Positions 18,435 through 27,120 of a stretch of 64,000 nt of DNA are shown in pieces; the first letter of the stretch is position 1; each line of letters begins with the position of its first letter. The position numbers were made by a program, and so were the translations under genes. The DNA comes from Bradyrhizobium sp. CCGB01 (GTDB lineage Bacteria > Pseudomonadota > Alphaproteobacteria > Rhizobiales > Xanthobacteraceae). The notes beneath the pieces were generated by a model that worked only from the letters and a program-made list of their open reading frames with translations, did no database searches and was not told the DNA's origin. Location of the stretch: positions 3,782,001 through 3,846,000 of the forward strand of contig NZ_JANADK010000001.1 in assembly GCF_024199795.1 (NCBI RefSeq), given 5' to 3'.

Positions 18435-18466
18435 CGGCGGGACGCACCGATCAGTGCGTCCCGCCG
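18435..18466 (+). terminator. Strong hairpin after the DUF3604 gene
   Basis: A 13-bp perfect stem (CGGCGGGACGCAC / GTGCGTCCCGCCG) with the 6-nt loop CGATCA starts 18 nt after the DUF3604 stop. It is followed by GTACTCGTTTTG, a modest T run. It may terminate transcription or attenuate it before the small secreted protein gene. Confidence 0.65.
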
Positions 18467-18507
18467 TACTCGTTTTGAAGCGGGCTCATGCCCGGCACAC
18501 GACTGAC

Positions 18508-18849
18508 ATGCATCTGTTCCGTATCACCTTCTGCGCACTAAGCCTGCTCGCTGGTATCGGCTGCGGTGTGGCCGCCCCCGCGGCCGCTGTCCCGGTCTCG
18601 GACGAGCCGACCCGGGAAGACTGCAACGCTGCGGTTGCGGAGGCGCGCGCATTGGCGACCACGTTGCCGGCCGACCATCTCTCGCGTTACTTTGCCGAAC
18701 GGCATTTGCTTCAGGCCCTGGTCGAAGCCGGCAACGGCGAGTTCGACGAATGCGTCGACATGGCCGCGCGAGCGTCTGACGAGGTCCGCGAACGGCGGCA
18801 CGAGCTGCGGCCGGGGGAGAGGTTGAAAGTTCTCGGGGCAGACGAGTAG
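18508..18849 (+). CDS. Small secreted hypothetical protein
   Basis: ATG 18508 opens a 113-residue protein with a signal peptide or lipoprotein-like leader (FCALSLLAGIGCGVAAPAAA). The mature part is charged and helical with two cysteines (EDCNAAV, EFDECVDMA). No family is recognised. It stands between the DUF3604 and oxygenase-like genes on the same strand, so it probably belongs to this cluster. The length and helical, Cys-containing pattern suit a small periplasmic binding or partner protein, but that is only a description. Confidence 0.6.
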   Translation: MHLFRITFCALSLLAGIGCGVAAPAAAVPVSDEPTREDCNAAVAEARALATTLPADHLSRYFAERHLLQALVEAGNGEFDECVDMAARASDEVRERRHELRPGERLKVLGADE

Positions 18850-18950
18850 CAGAGCCTGAGAATTTTGGAGATCCTCCACGCTGTCATCGCAGCGTCATCC
18901 TTGCCCGGGCATTGTCGGCCCGCGTTTCAAGAACAGGTCAACGTTGCGAC

Positions 18951-19574
18951 ATGGATCAGATCGAGCCGCTTTTCCCGATTCCCCTGCTGCGCTCGCCGGG
19001 GCTGCTTCCGCCTTCGCTGAACGAAGCTGCCGTGGCCGCGATCCGGGACACCCGCGTCGAAGGCAATCTGCGCTCGGGTCAGCTGTTCCACACCGAGGTT
19101 GCCGACCCTCGCGATAACGAGCTGTTTCGCCAGATCGCCGAGCTTACGGTTCCGAAGCTGGTTGATTTCGGCGTCCTTCTGTTCGGCGAGGAGCTGCGCT
19201 GGACCGTGAAGGAGATGTGGACCAACATGCTCGAGACCGGCGGCAACCAGACACTTCATTCGCACGCCAATAGTTTCGTCTCGGGCATCATTTATCTGAC
19301 GCCCTCGCATCCGGCCTGCAAGACGGTCTTCGTGCGGCCGCCCGGCGGATCCGACTTCTCCTTCCGGCATCACACGCGAAGCGCCGCCATCGGACCCTTC
19401 AATGCCGGCAAGTACGTCCTGCCGGAGGCCGAACCCGGCGATCTCGTGCTTTTTCCCAGCTACCTCTACCACGAGGTGCCGAGGAACCAGGGCGAGCAGA
19501 GAATTACGATCGCCTTCAACGCCATTCCCGATCATCTCGACTGCTGGGGCTATCGCGTCAACTTCGCGCCCTAA
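18951..19574 (+). CDS. 2-oxoglutarate/Fe(II) oxygenase-like protein (TIGR02466/2OG-FeII_Oxy_5 type)
   Basis: This is a 207-residue cytosolic protein from ATG 18951. Likely iron ligands are in LHSHANSFVSGIIYL (H103 or H105) and LYHEVPRN (H174). R184 in EQRITIAFN is placed to bind 2-oxoglutarate, as in this family. The start IEPLFPIPLLRSPGL is also typical. The family is common in cyanophages and proteobacteria, mostly with unknown substrates. It is convergent with the spermidine-synthase-like gene, with 9 nt between stops, and follows the small secreted protein by 101 nt. Confidence 0.8.
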   Translation: MDQIEPLFPIPLLRSPGLLPPSLNEAAVAAIRDTRVEGNLRSGQLFHTEVADPRDNELFRQIAELTVPKLVDFGVLLFGEELRWTVKEMWTNMLETGGNQTLHSHANSFVSGIIYLTPSHPACKTVFVRPPGGSDFSFRHHTRSAAIGPFNAGKYVLPEAEPGDLVLFPSYLYHEVPRNQGEQRITIAFNAIPDHLDCWGYRVNFAP

Positions 19575-19583
19575 GGCGGTCGA

Positions 19584-22217
19584 TCACTCGTTTCTCAGGC
19601 CGAATTCACGAAGCAGCAGGTCCCTTGCCTCGCGGCGCGACGGCGCCGCCTCGTTGATCTTGCGCAGCAGGCGTGCGGCGGCCGCGCGGTCCGAGCCGAG
19701 CAGGGATCCTGCCATCCCCATCAGCGGCCCATAGGCCGGATCGAACTCGGCGCTGAGGCGAAGCGCGTCGATCAGGCCCGGCGATGCTGCTTCGATCAAC
19801 GCGGCTCCGCGCGGTTCGCCCGGCAAGGACGCGCCAGCTTCGAGAAAGCGGTTGCGTGCGGCCCAATAGGCGTTGAGGCGCGCGCCCAGCGCCTCGCGCT
19901 CGGCTGCGCGAGCGAGGAGCTCATTCGGATCCGGTCGAATGTCTTTCGTGACGGCAAGCAGCAATGACCAGGGCGCCGCCGTGAGCGCGCGGATATTTCG
20001 CCGGGCGTCGAAGGTCACGAACGGATAGTCGTCCGTATTGCGCGGGCCATCGCCTGCGAACGTGGAGAGAGCTTGCGGGCCTGCCAGATATTGGCCGAGG
20101 AGATCGATCGGGGCCTCAAACCCCAGCGGGCGAACGACGGATGCGGTCGCGGGATCACGAAGCCGCGCAGCGAGCGCATTGACATCGAGATGGCCGCGAT
20201 CCCTGGTGCCAACGAGCGCCAGCATCGGTGTACGGACACTGTAGTGATTGAGCCAGGCCGAGCCGTCGGGATAGACGTCGAGGAAGCCGCGGACGATCGC
20301 GCGCAGGGACGGCAGATCGAGCTGGTACAGCGGCAGCCATTGGCAAAAGATGCCGCCGGGCGCCAACCTGCGCTTCACGGCCCCGAAATGCTCCACGGTG
20401 TAAAGCGCACCGCTGCCGTCGAGTGCGGGATGAAACAGGTCGGCGATGATCACGTCATGCTGGCTCGTATCCGCAGCGACGTAGCGGCGGGCATCCGCCA
20501 CGGTCACCCGCGGCACTGACGTCGGCGTCGGATTGACGAACCAGGGCAGCAGCTCCACCACTTCGCGGGAGAGTTCGACACCGAGCACGCTGACGCCTGG
20601 CATCTGCGCCCCGCCGACCATGGTGGCGCCGGTGCCGATGCCCAGGAACAGGGCGTGGCGCGGGGCCTCGTGGAGCAGCAGTGGCAACATCGCCTGGCGG
20701 TAATCGGATCGCGTCGAGCTCGTTCCACCCATGCGGAAGTGGCCGTTGACCTCGAGGTAGCGCGTACCTGAGGCGTCATCGACGACGCTCGCCGTCGCCA
20801 TCGGCCCTTCACGGACCGCAAGCAGCGCTCCGCCCGACGGCACGCGCGTCAACGATGGCGCAGGATTGAGCCACAGCACGAGCGCAGAGATTGCCGGGGC
20901 AGCAGACCACAGCAGCGCCGATCGGCCGGGCGGCAGCAGCAGCAGATAACCCAGCGCAACGGCAAGCAGTGCCGTCCATGCGCCAAGGGCGGGGATCAGG
21001 AATTGCGCCGCCACCAACGGCGCGATGCAGGCGCCAAGACTGTTGATGCCGACCGCAGATCCGACGGAGCCGCGCTGATCGCTCACCCGTTGCGCCAGCA
21101 GGCCGAACAATGCGCCCATTGCGGTCGCGGGCAACAGGAACAGTACAATCGCCACCGCCAGCTCGCCGAATAAATCCGCATTGGCTGCGGTCTCGACCAG
21201 GCGGCCCGCATAGGGAGCGAGCACCGCGGTTGCGATGCAGGCGAGGGCCGTCGCGGCGAGCAGGCCGCGGAGATTTCCATCATTCGCATCTCGCCCGGTC
21301 CGCTGCCACAGCAGGCTCCCCGCCGCGGTGCCGAGCAGGTAGGCGGCCAACAGTCCAGCGAACGTGTAGACGGTGTCCTCCATCACCTGTGCGGCGAGCC
21401 GGACCACAAGGACCTCGAAGGAGATTCCCAGCAGTCCCGTGGCAAACAAGGTGATCGTGAGCCGCAGGTCACGAATTCGTTCCGGCCGCCGTTCCTCGGC
21501 AGCGGCCTTGCCCGCCGCCGATCCGAGCACGAGTGCGCCGAGGGCGCAGAACGCGTTGACGCCAACGAGGCAGAGCAGCGTTCCCGAAAATCCGAGCGCC
21601 GGGATCAGGAGAAATGTGGAAGCGAGCGTGCCGGCCAGAGCTCCAGCCGTATTCGCTCCGTACACGCCTGCCGTGACGCGTGCCTCGCCGCGCGCGTCCC
21701 GCATCATCCGTTCCAGGGCGGCCAGGGTCCCGCCCATGGCCATCGTTGCGGGCAGCAGCACGAGGGTCGGCAGCGCCAGGCTGCCGGCCCAGAGCAGGGC
21801 AGCAGACGGTTCGGTGCCGAGCAGGGGGGACAGGGCGCGACCGGCTGAAGGCAGCAGCCAGACACTGATCAGGCCCCAAACCGCAATCACCGCTTCAAGC
21901 ATCGCATAGACGCGCCATGGCGATCTCGAGCGGCGGATCGGCCGATCGAGCACGAACGCGCCCAGTGCCAGACCGCCGAAGAATCCGGCAATGACTCCGA
22001 GCACCGCCATCATCTCGGTGCCCAGGGCAAGGCTCAACTGGCGCGTCCACACGATCTCGTAGCCCAGCCCCGCAAAGCCCGACGCGGTCACGATCGGGAG
22101 GAGGGCCCAGGCGCGGCTTGCAGCCTGACGGGCGCGCGCCGGCGCGGCCTCGTTCTGAGCTGCGCCCGCGAACCGGTCTGCCGAAGCGATCGCGATGCTG
22201 TCCGGCTCAGATTGCAT
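19584..22217 (-). CDS. Fused MFS-like membrane / spermidine-synthase-like protein
   Basis: This is an 877-residue fusion. Residues to about 475 form many hydrophobic helices starting ALLPIVTASGFAGLGYEIVWTRQLSLALG, a signature of membrane-bound spermidine-synthase homologues. The remainder is a Rossmann methyltransferase-like domain with LFLGIGTGATMVGGA (nucleotide loop) and VLGVELSREVVELLPWF, followed by ADLFHPALDGSGALYTVEHF. A helical tail of about 150 residues follows. ATG 22217 has GGAGTGAGGGG upstream. Substrates of such fused proteins are mostly unproven. It lies 206 nt downstream of the TonB receptor gene on the same strand. Confidence 0.85.
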   Translation of the reverse strand: MQSEPDSIAIASADRFAGAAQNEAAPARARQAASRAWALLPIVTASGFAGLGYEIVWTRQLSLALGTEMMAVLGVIAGFFGGLALGAFVLDRPIRRSRSPWRVYAMLEAVIAVWGLISVWLLPSAGRALSPLLGTEPSAALLWAGSLALPTLVLLPATMAMGGTLAALERMMRDARGEARVTAGVYGANTAGALAGTLASTFLLIPALGFSGTLLCLVGVNAFCALGALVLGSAAGKAAAEERRPERIRDLRLTITLFATGLLGISFEVLVVRLAAQVMEDTVYTFAGLLAAYLLGTAAGSLLWQRTGRDANDGNLRGLLAATALACIATAVLAPYAGRLVETAANADLFGELAVAIVLFLLPATAMGALFGLLAQRVSDQRGSVGSAVGINSLGACIAPLVAAQFLIPALGAWTALLAVALGYLLLLPPGRSALLWSAAPAISALVLWLNPAPSLTRVPSGGALLAVREGPMATASVVDDASGTRYLEVNGHFRMGGTSSTRSDYRQAMLPLLLHEAPRHALFLGIGTGATMVGGAQMPGVSVLGVELSREVVELLPWFVNPTPTSVPRVTVADARRYVAADTSQHDVIIADLFHPALDGSGALYTVEHFGAVKRRLAPGGIFCQWLPLYQLDLPSLRAIVRGFLDVYPDGSAWLNHYSVRTPMLALVGTRDRGHLDVNALAARLRDPATASVVRPLGFEAPIDLLGQYLAGPQALSTFAGDGPRNTDDYPFVTFDARRNIRALTAAPWSLLLAVTKDIRPDPNELLARAAEREALGARLNAYWAARNRFLEAGASLPGEPRGAALIEAASPGLIDALRLSAEFDPAYGPLMGMAGSLLGSDRAAAARLLRKINEAAPSRREARDLLLREFGLRNE

Positions 22218-22423
22218 TCCCCTCACTCCTGTTTCGAACGCGACCGGCTGTGCGGGGCAAGCCGAGATCCTGGCGATCGCATGTTGCATAGGTCGAGCCG
22301 GCGTTCTCGGCCGATCAGAACATCCGCTCTATGTCAGATTTTTTCAGTATTTGTGACGGTCGCGGGCGGCCTTCGCGTCCAGGCTGGTCGGCGTGGCCCA
22401 TTGAGGCCGCAAGCCCGCTGCGA

Positions 22424-24640
22424 TCAGAATCTCGCCGCCACGGTCAGCCGCACCGCGAGGGGCTCGGCCGGATGGACGTGGCGATCGGCAACGCCCTCGA
22501 TGGGCTCTCCCGGCAGTCGCGACAGATAATAATATTCGATCTGGTTGGTCTGGGCGTTGAAGAGGTTGAGCACGTCGAGCTGCACCCGCAGGCCATTGTC
22601 GAACTTGTACCCGGCGCGCGCGTTGAAGATCAGCGACGACCGCGAGCGGACGCTGTCGTCTTCAATGAGAGGACGCGGACCGAAATAGCGCGCCTTCAGC
22701 GCGCCGAACCAGCCGGTGTCGCCGCCCAGCGTGATCGCGCTGCTGGCAACCCACGCCGGCGCGCCGGGAATGCGGGCCCCGGCAGGGTCGAAATCGGTGA
22801 AGCGCGCGTGGGTCTGGGCGACGTCGAGATCGACCGTCATCCACGGCAGCGGCTTGTACTGGTTCGTCCACTCCACGCCGACACGGCGGCTGGGCCGGCT
22901 CGGCTCCGTCGTGCCCGCGTCCCCGACGAACAACAGCTCCGAGTCGAAGTCGAGCACGAATATTGCCAGCGAGCTGGTGAGCCCCTCGATCGGCCTGGTG
23001 CGGATGCCGAGCTCGGCGCCGCGAGAGCGCACAAGCAGCGGCACGCGGTCAAGCGGGGTTACCTTGTCATTGGGATCGACCGTGATCGTCGCGCCGCGTA
23101 TATCGTTACTGTGCAGGCCGTAGCCGGCATTGCCGTAGAACTCGGTCTTGAACCAGGGGCCGAGCACGATACCGGCCTTCGGGCTCGCCATCGATGCCTG
23201 CGCGTTGCCCGAATTCTCCGGCGTATCGCTGAAGACGTGTCCGGCGAAAAAATCCTCGCGTATCCCGACAGTGGTATGCAGCCAGTCGTTCCAGTGCGTG
23301 GTCGTATCGGTCCAGAGGCCGATATTGCCCTCCTGCACGCGGTCATCGCGGACGGTCGAGAGCCATGTCCGCTGCTCGGTCTTGAACAGGCCGACATGGA
23401 TGTCGTCATAGCGGCCCTGCATGCCGACGCGTGTCTGCATTTCGAAAGCGGCAAAGCGCCAGTCGAACGTATGCCGCGCGTCGACGCCGCCGAGAGTACG
23501 ACCGTCGAGCTGGCTGAATTGGTCGCCATTGACAGGGTTGTCGAGAAAGTAGGTGAAATTGTTGAACAGTCGGAGGTCGGAACGCACCACATAGGCGCTG
23601 ACATTGGTCTGTCCGTAGTCGCTCGATTGCGCCCAGTTGCCCGACAGGCTGAAACGGCTGGAGGTGCCGCCATCGCTCGGATCGAGCGAGCCGAGGCGGG
23701 TGATCAAGCCCTGGTCGATCGCACGCTGCGGGACCTGGTCAGTCGAGTTCCAGCCGTTGGAATAAGCCATCGCCGTCAGCGTCAGGCCGTCGGTCGCGGT
23801 TCCCTGGCTGTAGCGCAGGACGCCGTTGAGCTTGCGGACATCGTCCGGCACGTCCCATGGCCCATCATATTTGACCGCCTCGACCGCCGCCAGCAGCGTG
23901 CCACCGCCAACCGGGTTCGATCCCGCGGCCAACGCGCGGCGATAGCCGAAGCTGCCAAAGGTCATCTCCGCGATGTTGTTCGGCAGCTTGTTGACGTAGC
24001 TGATCGCCAGGGCGCCAGCGGACGCGAAGTCGCCTTGGTCGGCGAAATACGGCCCCTTGCGGACGTCGACAAACTGGATCAGCTCGGGGATCAGGAAATT
24101 GATGTCGGCGTAGCCTTGCCCATGCCCATGGGTCGGCATGTTGACGGGCATCCCGTCGACCTTGATCGCAAGATCAGTGCCGTGATCGAGATTGAAGCCG
24201 CGCAGGAAATACTGATTGGCTTTGCCCTCGCCGGAGTGCTGCGTCACGATCAGGCCCGGCACCACTTCCAGCGCCTCACCGGGCCGCGAGAACGGGACCG
24301 CGTTCACTTCCGCGCCGCTGATGCGGACTGCGCTGGCGGCGGTCGGCTGCAACGCGGGCGACGCGGTGGCCGCGGCACCGGTCGCACCACTGCCCCCGGT
24401 CGGACTGTCCGTGCGAGCGGCGGTCTGGTTGCGCGAATTCCCGCTTTTCGGCGGTCGTTTGCGGGCGTGCCGTTTGGGATGCTGATCGTCCGGCGCCGCA
24501 ACGGCGATCGGCGGAAGCTCGCCGGGCGCGCCCGTGCCGCGCTCGTGAGCCGCTGCTGGAAGTGCGCACAGGGTGGATGATGCGACGGCGGAAATTACCC
24601 GCAACACGACCCCACGCACCACCACGTCTCCACTCGACAA
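22424..24640 (-). CDS. TonB-dependent outer-membrane receptor
   Basis: This receptor of up to 738 residues has a signal peptide ending near ALPAAAHE, a Pro/Lys-rich linker, a plug domain (about 105-215) and a beta-barrel ending in the aromatic LTVAARF. The plug has QYFLRGFNLDHGTDLAIKVDG and an uncommon His-rich motif THGHGQGY near residue 170. The start is uncertain: TTG 24640 is the longest, and GTG codons at 24619 or 24607 are possible, the former with GGAG upstream. It should import a scarce ligand with TonB energy. HupE neighbours suggest a metal complex (inference). Confidence 0.9.
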   Translation of the reverse strand: MSSGDVVVRGVVLRVISAVASSTLCALPAAAHERGTGAPGELPPIAVAAPDDQHPKRHARKRPPKSGNSRNQTAARTDSPTGGSGATGAAATASPALQPTAASAVRISGAEVNAVPFSRPGEALEVVPGLIVTQHSGEGKANQYFLRGFNLDHGTDLAIKVDGMPVNMPTHGHGQGYADINFLIPELIQFVDVRKGPYFADQGDFASAGALAISYVNKLPNNIAEMTFGSFGYRRALAAGSNPVGGGTLLAAVEAVKYDGPWDVPDDVRKLNGVLRYSQGTATDGLTLTAMAYSNGWNSTDQVPQRAIDQGLITRLGSLDPSDGGTSSRFSLSGNWAQSSDYGQTNVSAYVVRSDLRLFNNFTYFLDNPVNGDQFSQLDGRTLGGVDARHTFDWRFAAFEMQTRVGMQGRYDDIHVGLFKTEQRTWLSTVRDDRVQEGNIGLWTDTTTHWNDWLHTTVGIREDFFAGHVFSDTPENSGNAQASMASPKAGIVLGPWFKTEFYGNAGYGLHSNDIRGATITVDPNDKVTPLDRVPLLVRSRGAELGIRTRPIEGLTSSLAIFVLDFDSELLFVGDAGTTEPSRPSRRVGVEWTNQYKPLPWMTVDLDVAQTHARFTDFDPAGARIPGAPAWVASSAITLGGDTGWFGALKARYFGPRPLIEDDSVRSRSSLIFNARAGYKFDNGLRVQLDVLNLFNAQTNQIEYYYLSRLPGEPIEGVADRHVHPAEPLAVRLTVAARF

Positions 24641-24667
24641 CCAGTTTCAGCAAAACCACCCTATAAC

Positions 24668-24709
24668 GGGCGAGTATGACGATCCAGCAACAATATCATA
24701 CTCGCGCCC
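24668..24709 (-). promoter_or_regulatory. Dyad in the TonB-receptor leader region
   Basis: GGGCGAGTATGA (24668-24679) and TCATACTCGCGCCC (24696-24709) pair over 12 bp with a 2-nt bulge and a 16-nt loop. The dyad is centred about 50 nt upstream of the receptor start, inside the divergent region. It could be a regulator site or a leader hairpin. No known riboswitch consensus was recognised. Confidence 0.4.
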
Positions 24710-24914
24710 GACGGGCCGTCGAGGGGCTGCTGAGTGCCGGATCGCAATAGGCCGTGGAAACATCAAAGGGGTGGCCGTCGCTTCGCACAGATGTCACACG
24801 GCGGGCCGATAAGCCTTGCTCCCCTTGGCGCTGTGCTCGCCGAGCCCCGCCTGCCGCGAATGCAGGCTGCCGGCTTTTCCCGACCGCGAGTCCTGCGTTG
24901 CTGTGAACCAACCG

Positions 24915-25586
24915 ATGACGAGGGACATGAGAGGGCAGCACAAGGGGACGCGGCAGATATTGGCGCGGTCTACGCTCGTGATAGCGCTTCTGCTCGGCGT
25001 TTCCGCCTCGGCGCTTCCCGCGGATTTCTCGGACATTGATGTCCCAGGCTTCACCGAATCGGGGTCCAGCCGTCCATTTTCGGAGTCTCCCGCGACGTTG
25101 GCTCCGGCGGATCGGGCGCCATCGCGCTCTCCCGTCAAGCGCGAGGCGATGCGCGGCAATCCGCTCTGGGCAGTCCCGCTTGCGGCACTGTCGGACACGA
25201 ACGAAAGGCCGATCTTCTCGGCCTCGCGGCGGCCGTCGCCGCCACCAGTGCTTTCGGTGCCAGCGTTGAAAGCCTCGTCAATGCCGCCGAGCCCGCCGCC
25301 GGTAGAGCTGCGGCTCGTGTTGGTCGGGACCGTTGTCGGCAGCGATCAGAGTGTTGGAATTTTTGTCGACGAGACAAGCAAGGCTACGGTGCGCCTGAAG
25401 CTCGACGAAGATTATCAAGGCTGGAGACTCGGCTCTGTAAATCACCGCGAGGTGACGATGGTGCGTGATGAGCGGACCGAGACGCTGACATTCCCGAAAG
25501 CAGGCGGAGTCACGTCCGCGGCAGGAACGGCGGTTGCGGAAAGTGCGGTGAAGCGAGGCAGCTCACACACGGCTCAGTACGACTAA
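24915..25586 (+). CDS. Orphan GspC/GspN-like secretion-associated protein
   Basis: This protein of about 223 residues has one N-terminal membrane segment (STLVIALLLGVSASALPADF), a Pro-rich linker and a small beta domain. The NERPIFSASRRPSPPP followed by LRLVLVGTVVGSDQSVGIFVDE and YQGWRLGSVNHREVTMVRDERTETL pattern resembles the homology region of type II secretion GspC/GspN-like proteins. No other type II secretion gene is nearby. ATG 24915 and ATG 24927 are both possible starts. It is divergent from the TonB receptor. The function as a periplasmic linker protein is inferred. Confidence 0.6.
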   Translation: MTRDMRGQHKGTRQILARSTLVIALLLGVSASALPADFSDIDVPGFTESGSSRPFSESPATLAPADRAPSRSPVKREAMRGNPLWAVPLAALSDTNERPIFSASRRPSPPPVLSVPALKASSMPPSPPPVELRLVLVGTVVGSDQSVGIFVDETSKATVRLKLDEDYQGWRLGSVNHREVTMVRDERTETLTFPKAGGVTSAAGTAVAESAVKRGSSHTAQYD

Positions 25587-25717
25587 GTGAGCCAACGCCA
25601 TTGAGGGCGCCTCGTGTAATCACGGGCACCCATTCAGGACGACATTACGTCATATCCGAGATGCCCTGCTTGCGGCCTCATGAAGACCGGGATCGCCAAC
25701 AACCGAAACGTCAGAGC

Positions 25718-26014
25718 TTAAGGGGTGGGGCAGCTCGACATCGATGACGCCCGCAGCGGCCAGCCGTTGCGAAAGAAAATCGGCTCGGCGACGGTCGGGC
25801 GGCCCCAGTCGGCGTAGGGAAGCTGGGTGCCATCATGGGCCATGATCGACATCGCCAGGTTCGTCCTTTGCAGGGACTGCGGTGGAATTTCCACCTGCTC
25901 GCCGGTTGCAGAGGTGAAGCGAACTGCCAGCGAAAGCCCATACACGATCGTCGTTGCGACGAGTCTCCGTCGCGGTGGAATTACAAAGCGGCTGGCGAAG
26001 GTCTTCGAGGTCAT
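25718..26014 (-). pseudogene. 5' remnant of a secreted alpha/beta-hydrolase (chloroperoxidase type)
   Basis: ATG 26014 with GGAG upstream opens a 98-codon frame. The N-terminus is a signal-like segment. Then MAHDGTQLPYADWGRPTVAE and PIFFRNGWPLRASS match the start of non-haem chloroperoxidase-type alpha/beta hydrolases (DGT-x-YKDWG ... HHGWPL). The match breaks off at WPLRASS, about 40 residues into the mature domain, and a stop follows. The roughly 200-residue catalytic remainder, including the nucleophile elbow, is absent downstream. The 5' end, ribosome-binding site and upstream tandem operator are still intact. Confidence 0.65.
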
Positions 26015-26082
26015 CGTTCGTCTCCGTCTGTTGGGAGCGCTGGGGACCTTGATGATCTACCGGATCAGAACTGCAACTGCGC

Positions 26083-26117
26083 CAGCGCGATTGCGGTACC
26101 TGCAGAGCGATTGCTGC
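26083..26117 (-). promoter_or_regulatory. Tandem 20-bp-period operator upstream of the hydrolase remnant
   Basis: On the plus strand, CAGCGCGATTGC (from 26083) and CAGAGCGATTGC (from 26103) are direct repeats exactly 20 bp apart. That is the usual spacing of an AraC-protein double site. The second copy reaches the stop codon of the AraC gene at 26117. The same pair occurs upstream of the catalase-like gene at 31735-31769. Confidence 0.6.
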
Positions 26118-27067
26118 TACCGCATGCGCCGTCGCCAATCGCTCGGCGTTTCGCCGGTCAGTTTCTTGAACGCCGCGGCGAACGCATTTTGTGAGGCGTA
26201 GCCAAGCTGTGCGGCCACCGACACGATCGGCGCATCGGTATCGCGCAGCATATTCATGGCCTGATCGAGCCGCTGCTGGCGCAGCCAGGCATGGGGCGAA
26301 AGCCCGGTACTCTCCTTAAAGGCGCGGCAGAAGTGGAAGCGCGAGAGCCCGGCATCCGATGCGAGCGCCGTGAGCGACACGTCAGCATCGCTGTCCGAGC
26401 GCAGGCGTTCGATCGCGCGTCGCAGAACATGGGCGGACAGGCCACCCATGATCGGCTCGAACGTCGATGGCACGCCGGTGTGCTCGGCCAGGATACGTGT
26501 GGCCAGGACATCCGTCAGTTGCTGCCTGAACAGGAGATCCAGCGCGGCATTGCCTTCCAGCACATCCGCTGCACTCATCAGCAGCCCGGACACGACAGGG
26601 TCGGGATGACCCGTTCGTTCCAGGAGATCGCCGAGGGCGGGCGCGTTGGCTTCGCGCACGACACGTTCGAGCGCCGTATGCGGAAGGTAGAGTTGGATGA
26701 CGTCCACGAAGCCGGGGATATCCCATCTTGCGCTTGAGCCGGCCGGAATGATCGTCACGACCCCGGCGCGGGCCGTTCCGATCGCGACCGATTTCCCGGA
26801 GCGGCGCTCCAGGCGCTGAACGCCTGTGGGGTAGGTCATGATGACGTGGTCTGTCATGGGTTCGACAACGTCATGCAGCGCGCCGTGCTTCCAGTGCGCG
26901 ATGACGCCGCTGGAAGGGTCCGAAGCCATTTGGAGCGGTGCGGTCTTGAGGACGCGCGCCATCTCCACGTCGGCACGGCGCCGCTCGGTGACCCCCGTAT
27001 CGCGATGTCGCGCGTTGGGATCGACGAGCAAGGCCGCCAAAGGCTCGTGCTGGATTGGATCGTCCAT
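26117..27067 (-). CDS. AraC-family transcriptional regulator (pair 1, copy a)
   Basis: This is a 316-residue AraC protein from ATG 27067. The N-terminal cupin-like sensing half contains VVTIIPAGSSARWDIPGFVDVIQLYLP. The C-terminal double HTH includes SLTALASDAGLSRFHFCRAFKE and VAAQLGYASQNAFAAAFKKLTG followed by SDWRRRMR. It is a close paralogue of the next gene upstream (27121-28068), with the same domain order and many identical blocks. The hydrolase remnant lies 103 nt downstream, with a tandem operator in between, so this regulator probably controlled that gene. Confidence 0.9.
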   Translation of the reverse strand: MDDPIQHEPLAALLVDPNARHRDTGVTERRRADVEMARVLKTAPLQMASDPSSGVIAHWKHGALHDVVEPMTDHVIMTYPTGVQRLERRSGKSVAIGTARAGVVTIIPAGSSARWDIPGFVDVIQLYLPHTALERVVREANAPALGDLLERTGHPDPVVSGLLMSAADVLEGNAALDLLFRQQLTDVLATRILAEHTGVPSTFEPIMGGLSAHVLRRAIERLRSDSDADVSLTALASDAGLSRFHFCRAFKESTGLSPHAWLRQQRLDQAMNMLRDTDAPIVSVAAQLGYASQNAFAAAFKKLTGETPSDWRRRMR

Positions 27068-27120
27068 CGGGCTGTTCTCGTGGTCGAAAAGGCATTTCGT
27101 TGATTCTGGGGAGATCCCCG

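Noticed and set aside
16384..18447. 687-codon minus-strand open frame opposite the DUF3604 gene
   Set aside because: It is Arg/Asp/Val-rich with no domain and arises from GC codon bias on the strand opposite a well-recognised gene.
24641..24914. Cobalamin or other riboswitch upstream of the TonB receptor
   Set aside because: I looked for B12-box-like sequence because of the receptor and HupE genes, but no consensus core or box was found, only a simple dyad.
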